33,873 nt of DNA from F23-B02 sp963627445 (GCA_963627445.1 CAVGBM010000039.1:1-33873); one strand, 5' to 3'. Positions 7,613 through 15,481 are shown, numbered from the stretch's first letter. The notes: generated from the letters alone by a model not told the origin. Translations and numbers: made by a program.

Positions 7613-8209
7613 ATGACAAAAAGCAGGATGAAAATTTGGGAGCTCTCACTTCTTCTGGCGCTGTGCTTTTCGCTGTGCCTCGGCACCTGGGCGCAGGCAA
7701 AGCAGACGACGCTGAGTGCGGGGCTCGTGCGGCTGCATGTCATTGCCGTGTCGGATGACGACTACGAGCAGGCGCTCAAGCTCCGTGTGCGCGACGAAGT
7801 TCTCGCCTACATTTCGCCGAAGCTTGACGGCGTTAATTCGGCAGCCGATGCGCAGAAGATAATTTCCGCCGAGCTTGGCGGGATAAAGGCTGTTGCCGAG
7901 ACCGCCGCCGAGGGCAGGAACGTGCAGGTCACGCTCAGCGAGGAATACTACCCCACCCGCAACTACGAAAAATTTTCACTGCCTGCGGGCAGGTATCAGT
8001 CGCTGCGTGTCATACTCGGCGAAGGGCAGGGCCACAACTGGTGGTGCGTGGTGTTCCCACCGCTGTGCATCTCCGCTGCCGAGCAGGAGCAGGCAGTCGA
8101 GTCCATGAGCGACGACATGAAGGGCATCGTCACGGAAGACGACGGCTATGAATACAAATTCCGCATCCTCGAGCTCTGGGGCGAGTTCATGGAATTGATA
8201 GGTGCATAA
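7613..8209 (+). CDS. spoIIR: stage II sporulation protein R
   Basis: A 198-residue secreted signalling protein. In sporulating Firmicutes, SpoIIR is made in the forespore under sigma F and triggers processing of pro-sigma E by SpoIIGA in the mother cell. An N-terminal signal/anchor (about 8-28, rich in Leu) is followed by the family signatures LVRLHVIAVSDDDYEQALKL, LPAGRYQSLRVILGEG and GHNWWCVVFPPLC. In-frame ATGs also occur at 7550 and 7628. The ATG at 7613 is preferred because AAAGGCGG precedes it at normal spacing and the 7550 start would have to be read through a strong hairpin. I could not find a convincing sigma-F promoter. It ends at a terminator shared with the convergent aconitase-X genes. 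Confidence 0.9.
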   Translation: MTKSRMKIWELSLLLALCFSLCLGTWAQAKQTTLSAGLVRLHVIAVSDDDYEQALKLRVRDEVLAYISPKLDGVNSAADAQKIISAELGGIKAVAETAAEGRNVQVTLSEEYYPTRNYEKFSLPAGRYQSLRVILGEGQGHNWWCVVFPPLCISAAEQEQAVESMSDDMKGIVTEDDGYEYKFRILELWGEFMELIGA

Positions 8210-8212
8210 AAC

Positions 8213-8247
8213 AAGTCCGGCTGAAATTCAGCCGGACTTTGATTTTT
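8213..8247. terminator. terminator between spoIIR and the aconitase-X small subunit
   Basis: An 11-bp stem (AAGTCCGGCTG 8213-8223 with CAGCCGGACTT 8229-8239) and loop AAATT, followed by T5 at 8243-8247. It ends spoIIR on the plus strand and lies just past the stop of the convergent gene, so it may serve both. Confidence 0.8.
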
Positions 8248-8249
8248 AA

Positions 8250-8690
8250 TTATTCGACCTCGACGATGCCGTCGTCCTTGACGGTGACGGTCATGCCGGT
8301 TTTTACATAGTCGAGAAACTCATCGCCGAGGGTGTCGACGACGGGCATTTTTGCGTCCGTCCAGACATCGCCCAAGATAGCGCCGGAGGCGGCGAGCGAG
8401 TCTATGGGCTTTGAAAACAGCATGCACGCAGGCTGCTTGCCGGATGAGCACACGGTGAACAGCACCATGCCGCCCGTTGTAGAGCCGATGGTCATCGGCA
8501 GGCACAGCGCCTTGCCGATCATGGGCTTTTTATAAATGTCGGGATTATTCTGATCGCCGCATTTCATCTTCTTATCGCCGAACATCATGCCCATCTGGTA
8601 GCTTGCAAGGGTGTTGAAGCCGCCGTGGGAGACTAAAGCCTCGGCGGTGCAGGTGCCGGGAACTACGACACGGCCTTTGAAAGTTTTCAT
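8250..8690 (-). CDS. aconitase X swivel (small) subunit
   Basis: A 146-residue protein of the DUF126/aconitase-X swivel family. Recognisable segments are KGRVVVPGTCTAEALVSHGG near the N-terminus, IGKALCLPMTIGSTTGGMVL (about 57-76) and the C-terminal TDAKMPVVDTLGDEFLDYVK. In the aconitase superfamily this domain closes over the catalytic domain that carries the Fe-S cluster. Here it is a separate polypeptide, as in archaea and many bacteria, and its start overlaps the stop of the catalytic subunit by four bases (8687-8690), so the two are coupled at about 1:1. The substrate is discussed under the large subunit. Confidence 0.88.
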   Translation of the reverse strand: MKTFKGRVVVPGTCTAEALVSHGGFNTLASYQMGMMFGDKKMKCGDQNNPDIYKKPMIGKALCLPMTIGSTTGGMVLFTVCSSGKQPACMLFSKPIDSLAASGAILGDVWTDAKMPVVDTLGDEFLDYVKTGMTVTVKDDGIVEVE

Positions 8691-9970
8691 TTCCTGCCCT
8701 CCTTTGCCGTCGTGATGGTTTTGAGGATCTCGGCCTCGGTGTAATATCTTGCGCTGGTGTAGGTGCGCAGCTTATTCGAGCAGGTGATGACCGCCTTTTT
8801 CTTGCACAAGGGGTTATTCATGTACATAAGCGGGCAGATGTAGCTCAAAATGATGCCCTGACGCTTGAGTTGCTTTGCATACGGGGTCTTTTCAAACTCC
8901 TTGATAACGGGCGTTGATGCGGTGAACACCGTGGGCACGCTGACCTTTTTAAGGCCGTTTGCCTTAAGCTGCTTTCCGACATTCTCCGTCCAGTCTATAA
9001 GCTGGCGCAGGGTAAGATGCGGGCAGCCGACAAAGCAAAGCTGCGGGTCGGCATCGGGATTTTTCCAAATGACGGGGTAGCTTGCCTTGACGCGCTCAAG
9101 CTCTGCGTCGTCGATGACGTAGACCTGTGCGTTCTCGGCGATGATGCTCTCGCCCTGCTCGACGGCCTCGGGCGTGAGGTTTTCGATGTGGTACAGGCCG
9201 ACTGCGCCGTTTGACGCGGTGGCAGCGCCGAAGTCCTTGAGATATGCGCAGGCTTCCTCGTCAAGCTCCGTGCCGAGCCACTTGTCAAGCCCCTTGACAT
9301 ACGGCACTTCCTCCATGACCTTCATGCCGATGGCAGAGCCGAGAAGCTGCGCCTCGGGCTTGTGCTCGCACTTAACTTCCACTATCCAGGTCGCCTTGCG
9401 CTCCTCGTCTAAAAGCAGGCCGAACTCGGGGACAAAGCCCGCTATAGAGCCCATGAGCTCTATCATGCCGGAGTTGCGGTTGCAGCGCGCGCCGAGCACG
9501 GAGTTTGCGTACACGACCGCCGACGACTCCGCCCACGAGAGGATATCGCCCTTATTGGGCTTGTTGCCGACCTGATCGAGGTAGCAGGTGCAGGTGTAGT
9601 CATCGTCATTGGTAATACCCAGCTGCACGAGCTGCTTTTCGTAATCGTCCTGCACGGTGTACATGAATTTCTTGAAAACCAGATCCTCAATGAGGTTGCT
9701 GGGCACATGCTTATCCAGCGGCTTGGGGTCGGCGGTGAATTTCTGGTCGGCGGTGAGACCGGCATCGATGATCTCCTGATACAGATCATACACCGGCTTC
9801 ATGACCTTAAGGCCGAAGCTGATGACGGTGTGGCCGTACTTTGAGGTAATGGGCACCATACGCTTTGCGCCGAAGGTCTCGCCGTACATGACGAGGGTCT
9901 TGACGACCTTTGCCATAGTTTCACCCTTTTCGCCGTTTAGCATGGCCTGCTGTTCGGGGGTAAGTAACAT
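8687..9970 (-). CDS. aconitase X catalytic (large) subunit
   Basis: A 427-residue DUF521 protein, the catalytic half of aconitase X. It begins LLTPEQQAMLNGEKGE; candidate iron-sulfur ligands are Cys163 (GARCNRNSG), Cys316 (FVGCPHLT) and Cys379 or Cys397. Characterised relatives are cis-3-hydroxy-L-proline dehydratase in bacteria and mevalonate-5-phosphate dehydratase in archaea. The neighbouring ispE shows that this organism uses the MEP route, so the archaeal function is unlikely; no proline or hydroxyproline gene is nearby, so the substrate is open. The ATG at 9970 has only a weak upstream GGATG. The gene has its own promoter and lies downstream of a divergently terminated MarR gene read in the same direction. 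Confidence 0.88.
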   Translation of the reverse strand: MLLTPEQQAMLNGEKGETMAKVVKTLVMYGETFGAKRMVPITSKYGHTVISFGLKVMKPVYDLYQEIIDAGLTADQKFTADPKPLDKHVPSNLIEDLVFKKFMYTVQDDYEKQLVQLGITNDDDYTCTCYLDQVGNKPNKGDILSWAESSAVVYANSVLGARCNRNSGMIELMGSIAGFVPEFGLLLDEERKATWIVEVKCEHKPEAQLLGSAIGMKVMEEVPYVKGLDKWLGTELDEEACAYLKDFGAATASNGAVGLYHIENLTPEAVEQGESIIAENAQVYVIDDAELERVKASYPVIWKNPDADPQLCFVGCPHLTLRQLIDWTENVGKQLKANGLKKVSVPTVFTASTPVIKEFEKTPYAKQLKRQGIILSYICPLMYMNNPLCKKKAVITCSNKLRTYTSARYYTEAEILKTITTAKEGRK

Positions 9971-10021
9971 GGGCAGTTCACATCCTTATATCAATTATTT
10001 TGTCATTGAATTAACAATTTT

Positions 10022-10050
10022 ATTTTACAGCAATTAGCTGCTAAAGTCAA
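10022..10050 (-). promoter_or_regulatory. sigma-A promoter of the aconitase-X operon
   Basis: On the minus strand, -35 TTGACT (10045-10050) and -10 TAAAAT (10022-10027) are spaced exactly 17 bases apart. A short inverted repeat, CAGC-5-GCTG (10028-10040), fills most of the spacer and could be a regulator site. A second weak inverted repeat, TCAAT-9-ATTGA, lies at 9991-10009 in the leader. Neither resembles the palindrome at the MarR promoter. Confidence 0.65.
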
Positions 10051-10061
10051 TCTATATGTGA

Positions 10062-10090
10062 AAAAACGCACCGAGCATCGGTGCGTTTTT
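10062..10090 (-). terminator. terminator of the MarR regulator gene
   Basis: A perfect 13-bp stem (10062-10074 with 10078-10090) with loop GCA lies directly after the MarR stop codon. On the minus strand the stem is followed by a run of T. It separates marR from the downstream aconitase-X promoter. Confidence 0.85.
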
Positions 10091-10092
10091 GG

Positions 10093-10536
10093 TCACGGTA
10101 TCATCTTGACTTCCGGCATCATATCGTCGGATATCTTGCGCAGGATGCAGGAGAAAAACGCCGTCTCGTCGGGAGAAAACTCCTCCTCGATGCGGCCGAG
10201 AACGGTCTTGACATAGCTGCGCATGATGTCGGTATACTCAAAATATTTCTCCGACAGCAGCAGGTGGTACTCGCGCCTGTCGGTCTCGGAATTCTGCTTT
10301 TTAAGATAGCCCTTTTTGATGAGGTTATTGACCTTGTAGGTCGCATTCGACTGCGAAATGTTCAAAAACTCCGCAAACTGGCCTATCGTCGGCTCGTGCA
10401 GGGCATGGATGACCTCGATGGAGAACGCCTCCATGGCGCTCAGCGAGCCCTCACGCTCCCGAACAAGCTCAAATATCCTGCGGAAAAACTCAAGCTTAAA
10501 TTTGTCATACACCTCAAGGAAATTCTCCTCCAACAT
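10093..10536 (-). CDS. MarR-family transcriptional regulator
   Basis: A 147-residue winged-helix DNA-binding protein. The recognition-helix region is PTIGQFAEFLNISQSNATYK (about 49-68), followed by VNNLIKKGYLKKQ and the wing segment SETDRREYHLLLSEK. MarR proteins act as dimers on palindromic sites and often respond to small ligands. AGGGGGAG precedes the ATG. Its promoter contains a 10-bp palindrome at the expected transcription start, which suggests that the protein represses itself. The aconitase-X operon 122 bases downstream, read in the same direction from its own promoter, is the nearest candidate target but lacks this palindrome. The ligand is unknown. Confidence 0.88.
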   Translation of the reverse strand: MLEENFLEVYDKFKLEFFRRIFELVREREGSLSAMEAFSIEVIHALHEPTIGQFAEFLNISQSNATYKVNNLIKKGYLKKQNSETDRREYHLLLSEKYFEYTDIMRSYVKTVLGRIEEEFSPDETAFFSCILRKISDDMMPEVKMIP

Positions 10537-10557
10537 ACCCTTCTCCCCCTTACGAGT

Positions 10558-10597
10558 AGTCTAGACTCATTTTAAGCTAAAATCTCCCGTTTGTAAA
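10558..10597 (-). promoter_or_regulatory. MarR promoter with palindromic operator
   Basis: On the minus strand, -35 TTTACA (10592-10597), a 17-base spacer and -10 TAAAAT (10569-10574). Immediately downstream is the perfect palindrome AGTCTAGACT (10558-10567), which covers the predicted transcription start. A repressor bound here would block initiation; MarR is the obvious candidate. Confidence 0.7.
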
Positions 10598-10624
10598 TAA
10601 TCGTTTTCTCTTTAAAGCAAAAAA

Positions 10625-10652
10625 AGTCTCCGCAGTGAAAACTGCGGAGACT
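10625..10652 (-). terminator. terminator of the hrcA-grpE-dnaK-dnaJ operon
   Basis: A perfect 12-bp stem (AGTCTCCGCAGT 10625-10636 with ACTGCGGAGACT 10641-10652) and loop GAAA, seven bases past the dnaJ stop. The bases that follow on the minus strand are a run of T (A run at 10619-10625 on the plus strand). Confidence 0.88.
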
Positions 10653-10659
10653 CATATGT

Positions 10660-11790
10660 TCATTTTTTGCGCTTGCCGAAGATGTTTTTCTGCTCCACGG
10701 TCTCGCCCATGGACTCGGCGTAGCGGCGCAGAGCGTCCTTCTGAGCCGAGGACATGCCTCTGGGCACTGCGACCTTGACGGTGACGAACTGGTCGCCGCG
10801 GCCGCCGTTGCGCAGGAAGGGAACGCCCTTGCCCTTGAGACGGAAGGTTGTGCCGGTCTGCGTGCCCTCGGGGATATTGAGCTTTACCTTGCCGTCAAGC
10901 GTCGGCACCTCGATCTCGGCACCGAGAGCGGCCTGCGCAAACGAGACCTCCTGCTCGAGGAGTATCGATGCGCCGTCACGCTCGAAGCGCGCATGCGGCT
11001 GCACCAACACGGTGATGAGAAGATCACCGGCCGGGCCGCCGTTCACACCGGCATTGCCCTGACCTCTGAGCGAGATGGTCTGGCCGTCGTCGATACCGGC
11101 AGGGACGCTGACGGTGACCTTATGCTGACGGCGCACGCTGCCCATGCCGCGGCAGGTCTTGCAGGGGGTGTGTATTATCTTGCCTCTGCCCTTGCACTTG
11201 GGGCACTGCTCGCTCGACTGCACCATGCCGAAGGGGGTGCGCTTTGTGGACATGACCGTGCCAGAGCCCTTGCAGTCGGGGCAGATCTCGGCGGTCGTGC
11301 CCTCGGCACAGCCCGTGCCCTTACAGTCGGGGCACTGCTCGATCTTGGCGACGAAGACCTCCTTCTTGACACCGAAGGCTGCCTCCTCGAACTTTATGTT
11401 GACAGTTGCACGCAGATTATCGCCCTTGCGGGGGGCATTGGGGTTTCTGCCGCCGCCACCGCCGAAGCCGAAGCCGCCGCCGAAGATGTCGCTGAAGATA
11501 TCTCCGAAGCCGCCGAAGCCCTCAAAGCCGCCGAACCCGCCGCCGCCAAAGCCCTGGCTGGGGTCAAAGGCCGCATGGCCGAACTGGTCGTACTTTGCCC
11601 GCTTATCGGGGTCGGACAGCACCTCGTATGCCTCGTTTATCTCCTTGAAGCGAGCCTCGCATTCCTTGTCGCCGGGATGCAGGTCGGGGTGATTTTCCTT
11701 GGCAAGCTTTCTGTATGCTTTTTTCAGCTCGTCCTCCGACGCGCCCTTTTTGACGCCGAGAACCTCATAATAATCTCTTTTTTCTGCCAT
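10660..11790 (-). CDS. dnaJ: chaperone protein DnaJ
   Basis: A 376-residue type I Hsp40 co-chaperone, which delivers unfolded protein to DnaK and stimulates its ATPase. The J domain opens the protein with its HPD motif at 34-36 (ENHPDLHPGD). Next come a Gly/Phe-rich linker (about 78-118), four zinc-binding repeats (CPDCKGTG, CPDCKGSG, CPKCKGRG, CKTCRGMG) and the substrate-binding C-terminal domains. The length is typical. It is the last gene of the heat-shock operon, with a 12-bp hairpin between it and dnaK and a strong terminator after it. Confidence 0.97.
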   Translation of the reverse strand: MAEKRDYYEVLGVKKGASEDELKKAYRKLAKENHPDLHPGDKECEARFKEINEAYEVLSDPDKRAKYDQFGHAAFDPSQGFGGGGFGGFEGFGGFGDIFSDIFGGGFGFGGGGGRNPNAPRKGDNLRATVNIKFEEAAFGVKKEVFVAKIEQCPDCKGTGCAEGTTAEICPDCKGSGTVMSTKRTPFGMVQSSEQCPKCKGRGKIIHTPCKTCRGMGSVRRQHKVTVSVPAGIDDGQTISLRGQGNAGVNGGPAGDLLITVLVQPHARFERDGASILLEQEVSFAQAALGAEIEVPTLDGKVKLNIPEGTQTGTTFRLKGKGVPFLRNGGRGDQFVTVKVAVPRGMSSAQKDALRRYAESMGETVEQKNIFGKRKK

Positions 11791-11803
11791 AAACTTACCT
11801 CAA

Positions 11804-11832
11804 ATGTGGGCGTACCATGAGTACGCCCACAT
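11804..11832 (-). promoter_or_regulatory. intercistronic hairpin between dnaK and dnaJ
   Basis: A perfect 12-bp stem (ATGTGGGCGTAC 11804-11815 with GTACGCCCACAT 11821-11832) and loop CATGA. On the minus strand it is followed by TTTGAGG, which is the dnaJ ribosome binding region, and not by a T run. It is more likely an mRNA-stabilising or partial-attenuation element than a full terminator. Confidence 0.65.
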
Positions 11833-11849
11833 CGTATTACTTGCGATAA

Positions 11850-13694
11850 TTACTTGTTGTCGTCATCGTCGACCACGGTGTAGTCAGCATCGTAGTAGTC
11901 CTGACCGCCTGCTGCGCCTGCGTCGCCGCCTGCTGCTGCGTTGGGGTCAAAGCCGGCTGCGCCCTGAGCGGCCTGTGCTGCCTCATAGAGCTTGCCGAAC
12001 ACATCGGTCAGCTCCTTGGTGGCCTGCTTGATGCTCTCGGTGTCGGTGCCGGTGAGGGCAGTCTTAAGAGCCTGGAGCTTGGTCTCGATCTCGCCCTTAA
12101 TTTCGGCCGGGACCTTATCGCCCATGTCCTCAAGGGTCTTCTCGGTCTGATAGACTATCTGATCGCCCTGGTTGCGGACATCGATCTCTTCCTTGCGCTT
12201 TGCATCCTCAGCAGCGAACATCTCAGCGTCCTTGACTGCCTTATCGATATCCTCCTTGGTCATGTTGGTCGAGGAGGTGATGGTGATGTGCTGCTCCTTG
12301 CCGGTGCCGAGATCCTTTGCGGAAACATTTACGATACCGTTTGCGTCGATATCGAAGGTGACCTCGATCTGAGGAACGCCGCGGCGTGCCGGTGCGATGC
12401 CGTCAAGGTTGAAGCGACCGAGGCTCTTGTTGTACTGAGCCATCTCGCGCTCGCCCTGAAGGACATTGATCTCAACAGCGGTCTGATTGTCGGCTGCAGT
12501 GGAGAAGATCTGGCTCTTCTTGGTCGGGATGGTGGTGTTGCGCTCGATGAGCTTGGTGCACACGCCGCCGAGGGTCTCGATACCGAGGGACAGCGGGGTT
12601 ACATCCAGAAGCAGAACGCCCTTTACGTCGCCTGCAAGAACGCCGCCCTGAATTGCAGCGCCGATAGCGACACATTCATCGGGGTTGATGCCCTTGAAGC
12701 CTTCCTTGCCGGTAAGGGTCTTGACCATTTCCTGAACAGCGGGGATACGGGACGAGCCGCCGACCATGAGGACCTTGGAAATGTCGCTTGCGGACAGGCC
12801 GGAGTCGGACAGAGCCTGCTTTACAGGACCCATGGTCTTCTCAACGAGGTGATGAGTCAGTTCGTTGAACTTTGCACGGGTCAAAGTTACATCGAGGTGC
12901 TTGGGGCCTGTTGCATCAGCGGTGATGTAAGGCAGGTTGATGTTCGAGGTGGTAACGCCCGACAGCTCGATCTTTGCCTTCTCGGCTGCCTCACGCAGGC
13001 GCTGCATTGCGACCTTGTCGCCCGACAGGTCGATGCCCTCTGCCTTCTTGAACTCGTCGACGAGGTACTTGGTGATGCATGCATCAAAGTCGTCGCCGCC
13101 GAGGCGGTTGTTACCGGCAGTTGCAAGAACCTCGATAACGCCGTCGCCGATCTCGAGAACGGAGACATCGAAGGTGCCGCCGCCGAGGTCGTAGACCATG
13201 ATCTTCTGATCGGTCTCTTTATCAAGGCCGTATGCCAGAGCTGCTGCGGTAGGCTCGTTGATGATACGCTTTACATCAAGACCTGCGATCTTGCCTGCGT
13301 CCTTGGTCGCCTGACGCTGAGCGTCGGTGAAGTATGCAGGAACGGTGATAACTGCTTCCGTTACGGTCTGGCCGAGGTAGCTCTCTGCGTCTGCCTTCAG
13401 CTTCTGAAGGATCATTGCGGAGATCTCCTGCGGGGTGTAGTTTTTATTGTCAATGCTGACCTTGTGGGAGGTGCCCATCTCACGCTTTATTGACGCTATC
13501 GTGCGGTCGGGGTTAGTGATGGCCTGGCGCTTTGCGACCTGACCTACCATACGCTCGCCGGTCTTTGCGAATGCGACGACTGACGGAGTGGTGCGAGCAC
13601 CCTCTGCGTTTGCGATTACGACAGCCTCGCCGCCTTCCATGACGGCTACGCAGCTGTTAGTTGTACCGAGGTCAATACCTATGATCTTTCCCAT
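11850..13694 (-). CDS. dnaK: chaperone protein DnaK (Hsp70)
   Basis: A 614-residue Hsp70 chaperone. The ATPase domain starts GIIGIDLGTTNSCVAVMEGG and includes VYDLGGGTFDVSVLEIG and the adenosine motif VLMVGGSSRIPAVQ. The interdomain segment LLLDVTPLSLGIETLGG leads into the peptide-binding domain, and the tail ends in an acidic, Gly/Ala-rich stretch (YYDADYTVVDDDDNK). The protein is shorter than the E. coli homologue, as expected for Firmicutes, which lack a segment in the ATPase domain. A good ribosome binding site (GGAGGAAAAAA) precedes the ATG. It is the third gene of the CIRCE-controlled operon and works with the adjacent GrpE and DnaJ. Confidence 0.98.
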   Translation of the reverse strand: MGKIIGIDLGTTNSCVAVMEGGEAVVIANAEGARTTPSVVAFAKTGERMVGQVAKRQAITNPDRTIASIKREMGTSHKVSIDNKNYTPQEISAMILQKLKADAESYLGQTVTEAVITVPAYFTDAQRQATKDAGKIAGLDVKRIINEPTAAALAYGLDKETDQKIMVYDLGGGTFDVSVLEIGDGVIEVLATAGNNRLGGDDFDACITKYLVDEFKKAEGIDLSGDKVAMQRLREAAEKAKIELSGVTTSNINLPYITADATGPKHLDVTLTRAKFNELTHHLVEKTMGPVKQALSDSGLSASDISKVLMVGGSSRIPAVQEMVKTLTGKEGFKGINPDECVAIGAAIQGGVLAGDVKGVLLLDVTPLSLGIETLGGVCTKLIERNTTIPTKKSQIFSTAADNQTAVEINVLQGEREMAQYNKSLGRFNLDGIAPARRGVPQIEVTFDIDANGIVNVSAKDLGTGKEQHITITSSTNMTKEDIDKAVKDAEMFAAEDAKRKEEIDVRNQGDQIVYQTEKTLEDMGDKVPAEIKGEIETKLQALKTALTGTDTESIKQATKELTDVFGKLYEAAQAAQGAAGFDPNAAAGGDAGAAGGQDYYDADYTVVDDDDNK

Positions 13695-13747
13695 TGTTTT
13701 TTCCTCCTATTAAAAATGAAACAGTATACAAAATTAAAATTTATAAA

Positions 13748-14305
13748 TCAGTTTGCGACTTTGACCATCGCAAAACGGATCACCTTGTCGTTGAGCTTGA
13801 AGCCCTTTTGGAAAACCTCGACTACTTCGTTTTCGCCGAAGCTCTCATCTTCCACATGCATCACCGCATTGTGTATCGTCGGGTCAAATTTCTGACCGGC
13901 GGCCTCGATCTCGGTGACGCCCAGCTTCTCCATCGTGGAAGTAAACTGGGTCATTATCATCTCGACGCCCTTGCGGTAGGCTTCGTCAGCCGTCGCCTGC
14001 TTGAGCGCTCTTTCGAGGTTATCATAAACCGGCAGGAACTTTAAAAGTGTGTCGGCCTTGATGTCGTTATACAGGCTGTCGCGCTCTTTCTGACTGCGCT
14101 TGCGGAAATTGTCGTACTCGGCGGCGAGCCGCAGGTACTTTTCCTTTTCCTCTTTGATAAGCTTTTCGGCCGTTTCCTTAAGCTCGGTCTCCTTTTTGGA
14201 TTCCTTCTTAGGCTTCTTTTCCTTTTTGGCCTCGGCCTTGGGTTCCTCCTCGACCTTTTCTTCCTTGGTCTCGGCTGCGGAGGTTTCTTTCTTCTCAGTG
14301 CTCAT
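13748..14305 (-). CDS. grpE: nucleotide exchange factor GrpE
   Basis: A 185-residue protein that releases ADP from DnaK. The first ~55 residues are almost entirely Lys, Glu and Ala and probably disordered. They lead into the long dimerising helix with the family segment LRLAAEYDNFRKRSQKERD (about 58-76). The C-terminal beta domain holds FDPTIHNAVMHVEDE and VVEVFQKGFKLNDKVIRFAMV. The reading frame starts 11 bases inside the end of hrcA, so it is translationally coupled. Length and order in the operon are standard. Confidence 0.95.
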   Translation of the reverse strand: MSTEKKETSAAETKEEKVEEEPKAEAKKEKKPKKESKKETELKETAEKLIKEEKEKYLRLAAEYDNFRKRSQKERDSLYNDIKADTLLKFLPVYDNLERALKQATADEAYRKGVEMIMTQFTSTMEKLGVTEIEAAGQKFDPTIHNAVMHVEDESFGENEVVEVFQKGFKLNDKVIRFAMVKVAN

Positions 14306-15392
14306 CTATGATGTCATCTCCCTTGATTATCAGTTTGTTATGCATGCCCGAGGGCGGTGCTGCGCCGCCGCCGAGCCGTCTTGAAAGTCCGGCTGCCAGA
14401 AAGCTCAGCTTTGCGGCAACGGCGGAGTAGTCCATTCTCGTCGGTCCTACGACACCGATAAGTCCCTTCGTATTGTCGCCCATGTCGTAGCTTGCTATGA
14501 CTACGCTCGAGTCCTTTAGCTCCTCGGCGACATTCTCGGGGCCTATGAGCACCCGCACCTCCGAGTCGCCCTCCATGAGCTCCTCGGCAGGGCCTGTGAG
14601 CACGTGGCTGCCCTCGGCGAGATAGCTTATAAGCTTGTGTGCCTTGTCGGGATCACGGTACTCCGGCTGATTTAAAAGCCTGTTTTCGCCCGTGACATAC
14701 GCCTCGACCTCGTGCTGGCTCGTCAGCGTCTCGATAACGAAGGAGGCGATGACCGATGTAAGTCCCATCGTGTCGTCAGCGGCACGCTCCGTTGCGGAGA
14801 TGAGCACAGGCGTGATCTTGTCGTTTTGGATGTTGGTGAAGTTTGCGTTAAACAAAGCCGAGAGCTTGTTTATCATGCCCTGATCGACGGAAACGGGCAG
14901 GTGCACGAGTTTATTCTTAACTGTATTGTTGCTCAGCATCACAACTATTATAAATGTGTTGGCATCAATATAGATAAGGTCAAAGCGGGTGATGACGGCC
15001 GGTGCGTATGAGGCAAAGGCCAGCGCCGGATAATCGGTCAGCTGCGAGGCTATCTTGCCGACATCGCTCATCATGCTGTCAAGCTGCATCATCTTGTCGT
15101 TGAGGCGGCGGTTGATCTCCTCCGTCTCCTCAAGGGAAAGCTTCTGCTTTTCCATCAGCTCGTTTACATACATTCTGTAGCCTGCGGGGGTCGGTATCCT
15201 GCCTGCCGAGGTGTGCGGCTGCTCAAGGTAGCCCATCTCGGTGAGCTCGGCAAGCTCGTTGCGGATAGTCGCCGACGAACAGCCGAGGTCGGCAAGCTGT
15301 GCAATTGCCTTGCTTCCGACAGGCTCCGCCGTTTTGATGTATTCATCGACGAGGGCGGCAAGTATTTTCTTTTTTCTGTCGCTGATACCCAT
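14295..15392 (-). CDS. hrcA: heat-inducible transcription repressor HrcA
   Basis: A 365-residue repressor of class I heat-shock genes, which binds the CIRCE element and is kept active by GroEL in characterised Firmicutes. The N-terminal winged helix includes RKKILAALVDEYIKTAEPVG and SSATIRNELAELTEMGYLEQ, followed by the conserved HTSAGRIPTPAGYRMYV. The C-terminus carries GLIGVVGPTRMDYSAVAAKL. It is the first gene of the operon and has a CIRCE operator at its own promoter, so it is autoregulated. It is slightly longer than usual (about 340-350). AAAGGAAGC precedes the ATG. Confidence 0.96.
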   Translation of the reverse strand: MGISDRKKKILAALVDEYIKTAEPVGSKAIAQLADLGCSSATIRNELAELTEMGYLEQPHTSAGRIPTPAGYRMYVNELMEKQKLSLEETEEINRRLNDKMMQLDSMMSDVGKIASQLTDYPALAFASYAPAVITRFDLIYIDANTFIIVVMLSNNTVKNKLVHLPVSVDQGMINKLSALFNANFTNIQNDKITPVLISATERAADDTMGLTSVIASFVIETLTSQHEVEAYVTGENRLLNQPEYRDPDKAHKLISYLAEGSHVLTGPAEELMEGDSEVRVLIGPENVAEELKDSSVVIASYDMGDNTKGLIGVVGPTRMDYSAVAAKLSFLAAGLSRRLGGGAAPPSGMHNKLIIKGDDIIDEH

Positions 15393-15404
15393 TTGAGCTT
15401 CCTT

Positions 15405-15481
15405 TTAGCACTCAGAATTAAATATTGCTGGCACTCTCTTTATCCGAGTGCTAATATACCATTATTCTTCGCCCTTGTCAA
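15405..15481 (-). promoter_or_regulatory. heat-shock operon promoter with CIRCE and an extra half-site
   Basis: On the minus strand, -35 TTGACA (15476-15481) and -10 TATATT (15453-15458) are 17 bases apart. A CIRCE overlaps the -10: TTAGCACTC (15446-15454), nine bases, then GAGTGCCAG (15428-15436), whose second arm matches 7 of 9 consensus bases. A further perfect half-site, GAGTGCTAA (15405-15413), lies 14 bases beyond, just before the hrcA ribosome binding site. Confidence 0.9.
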
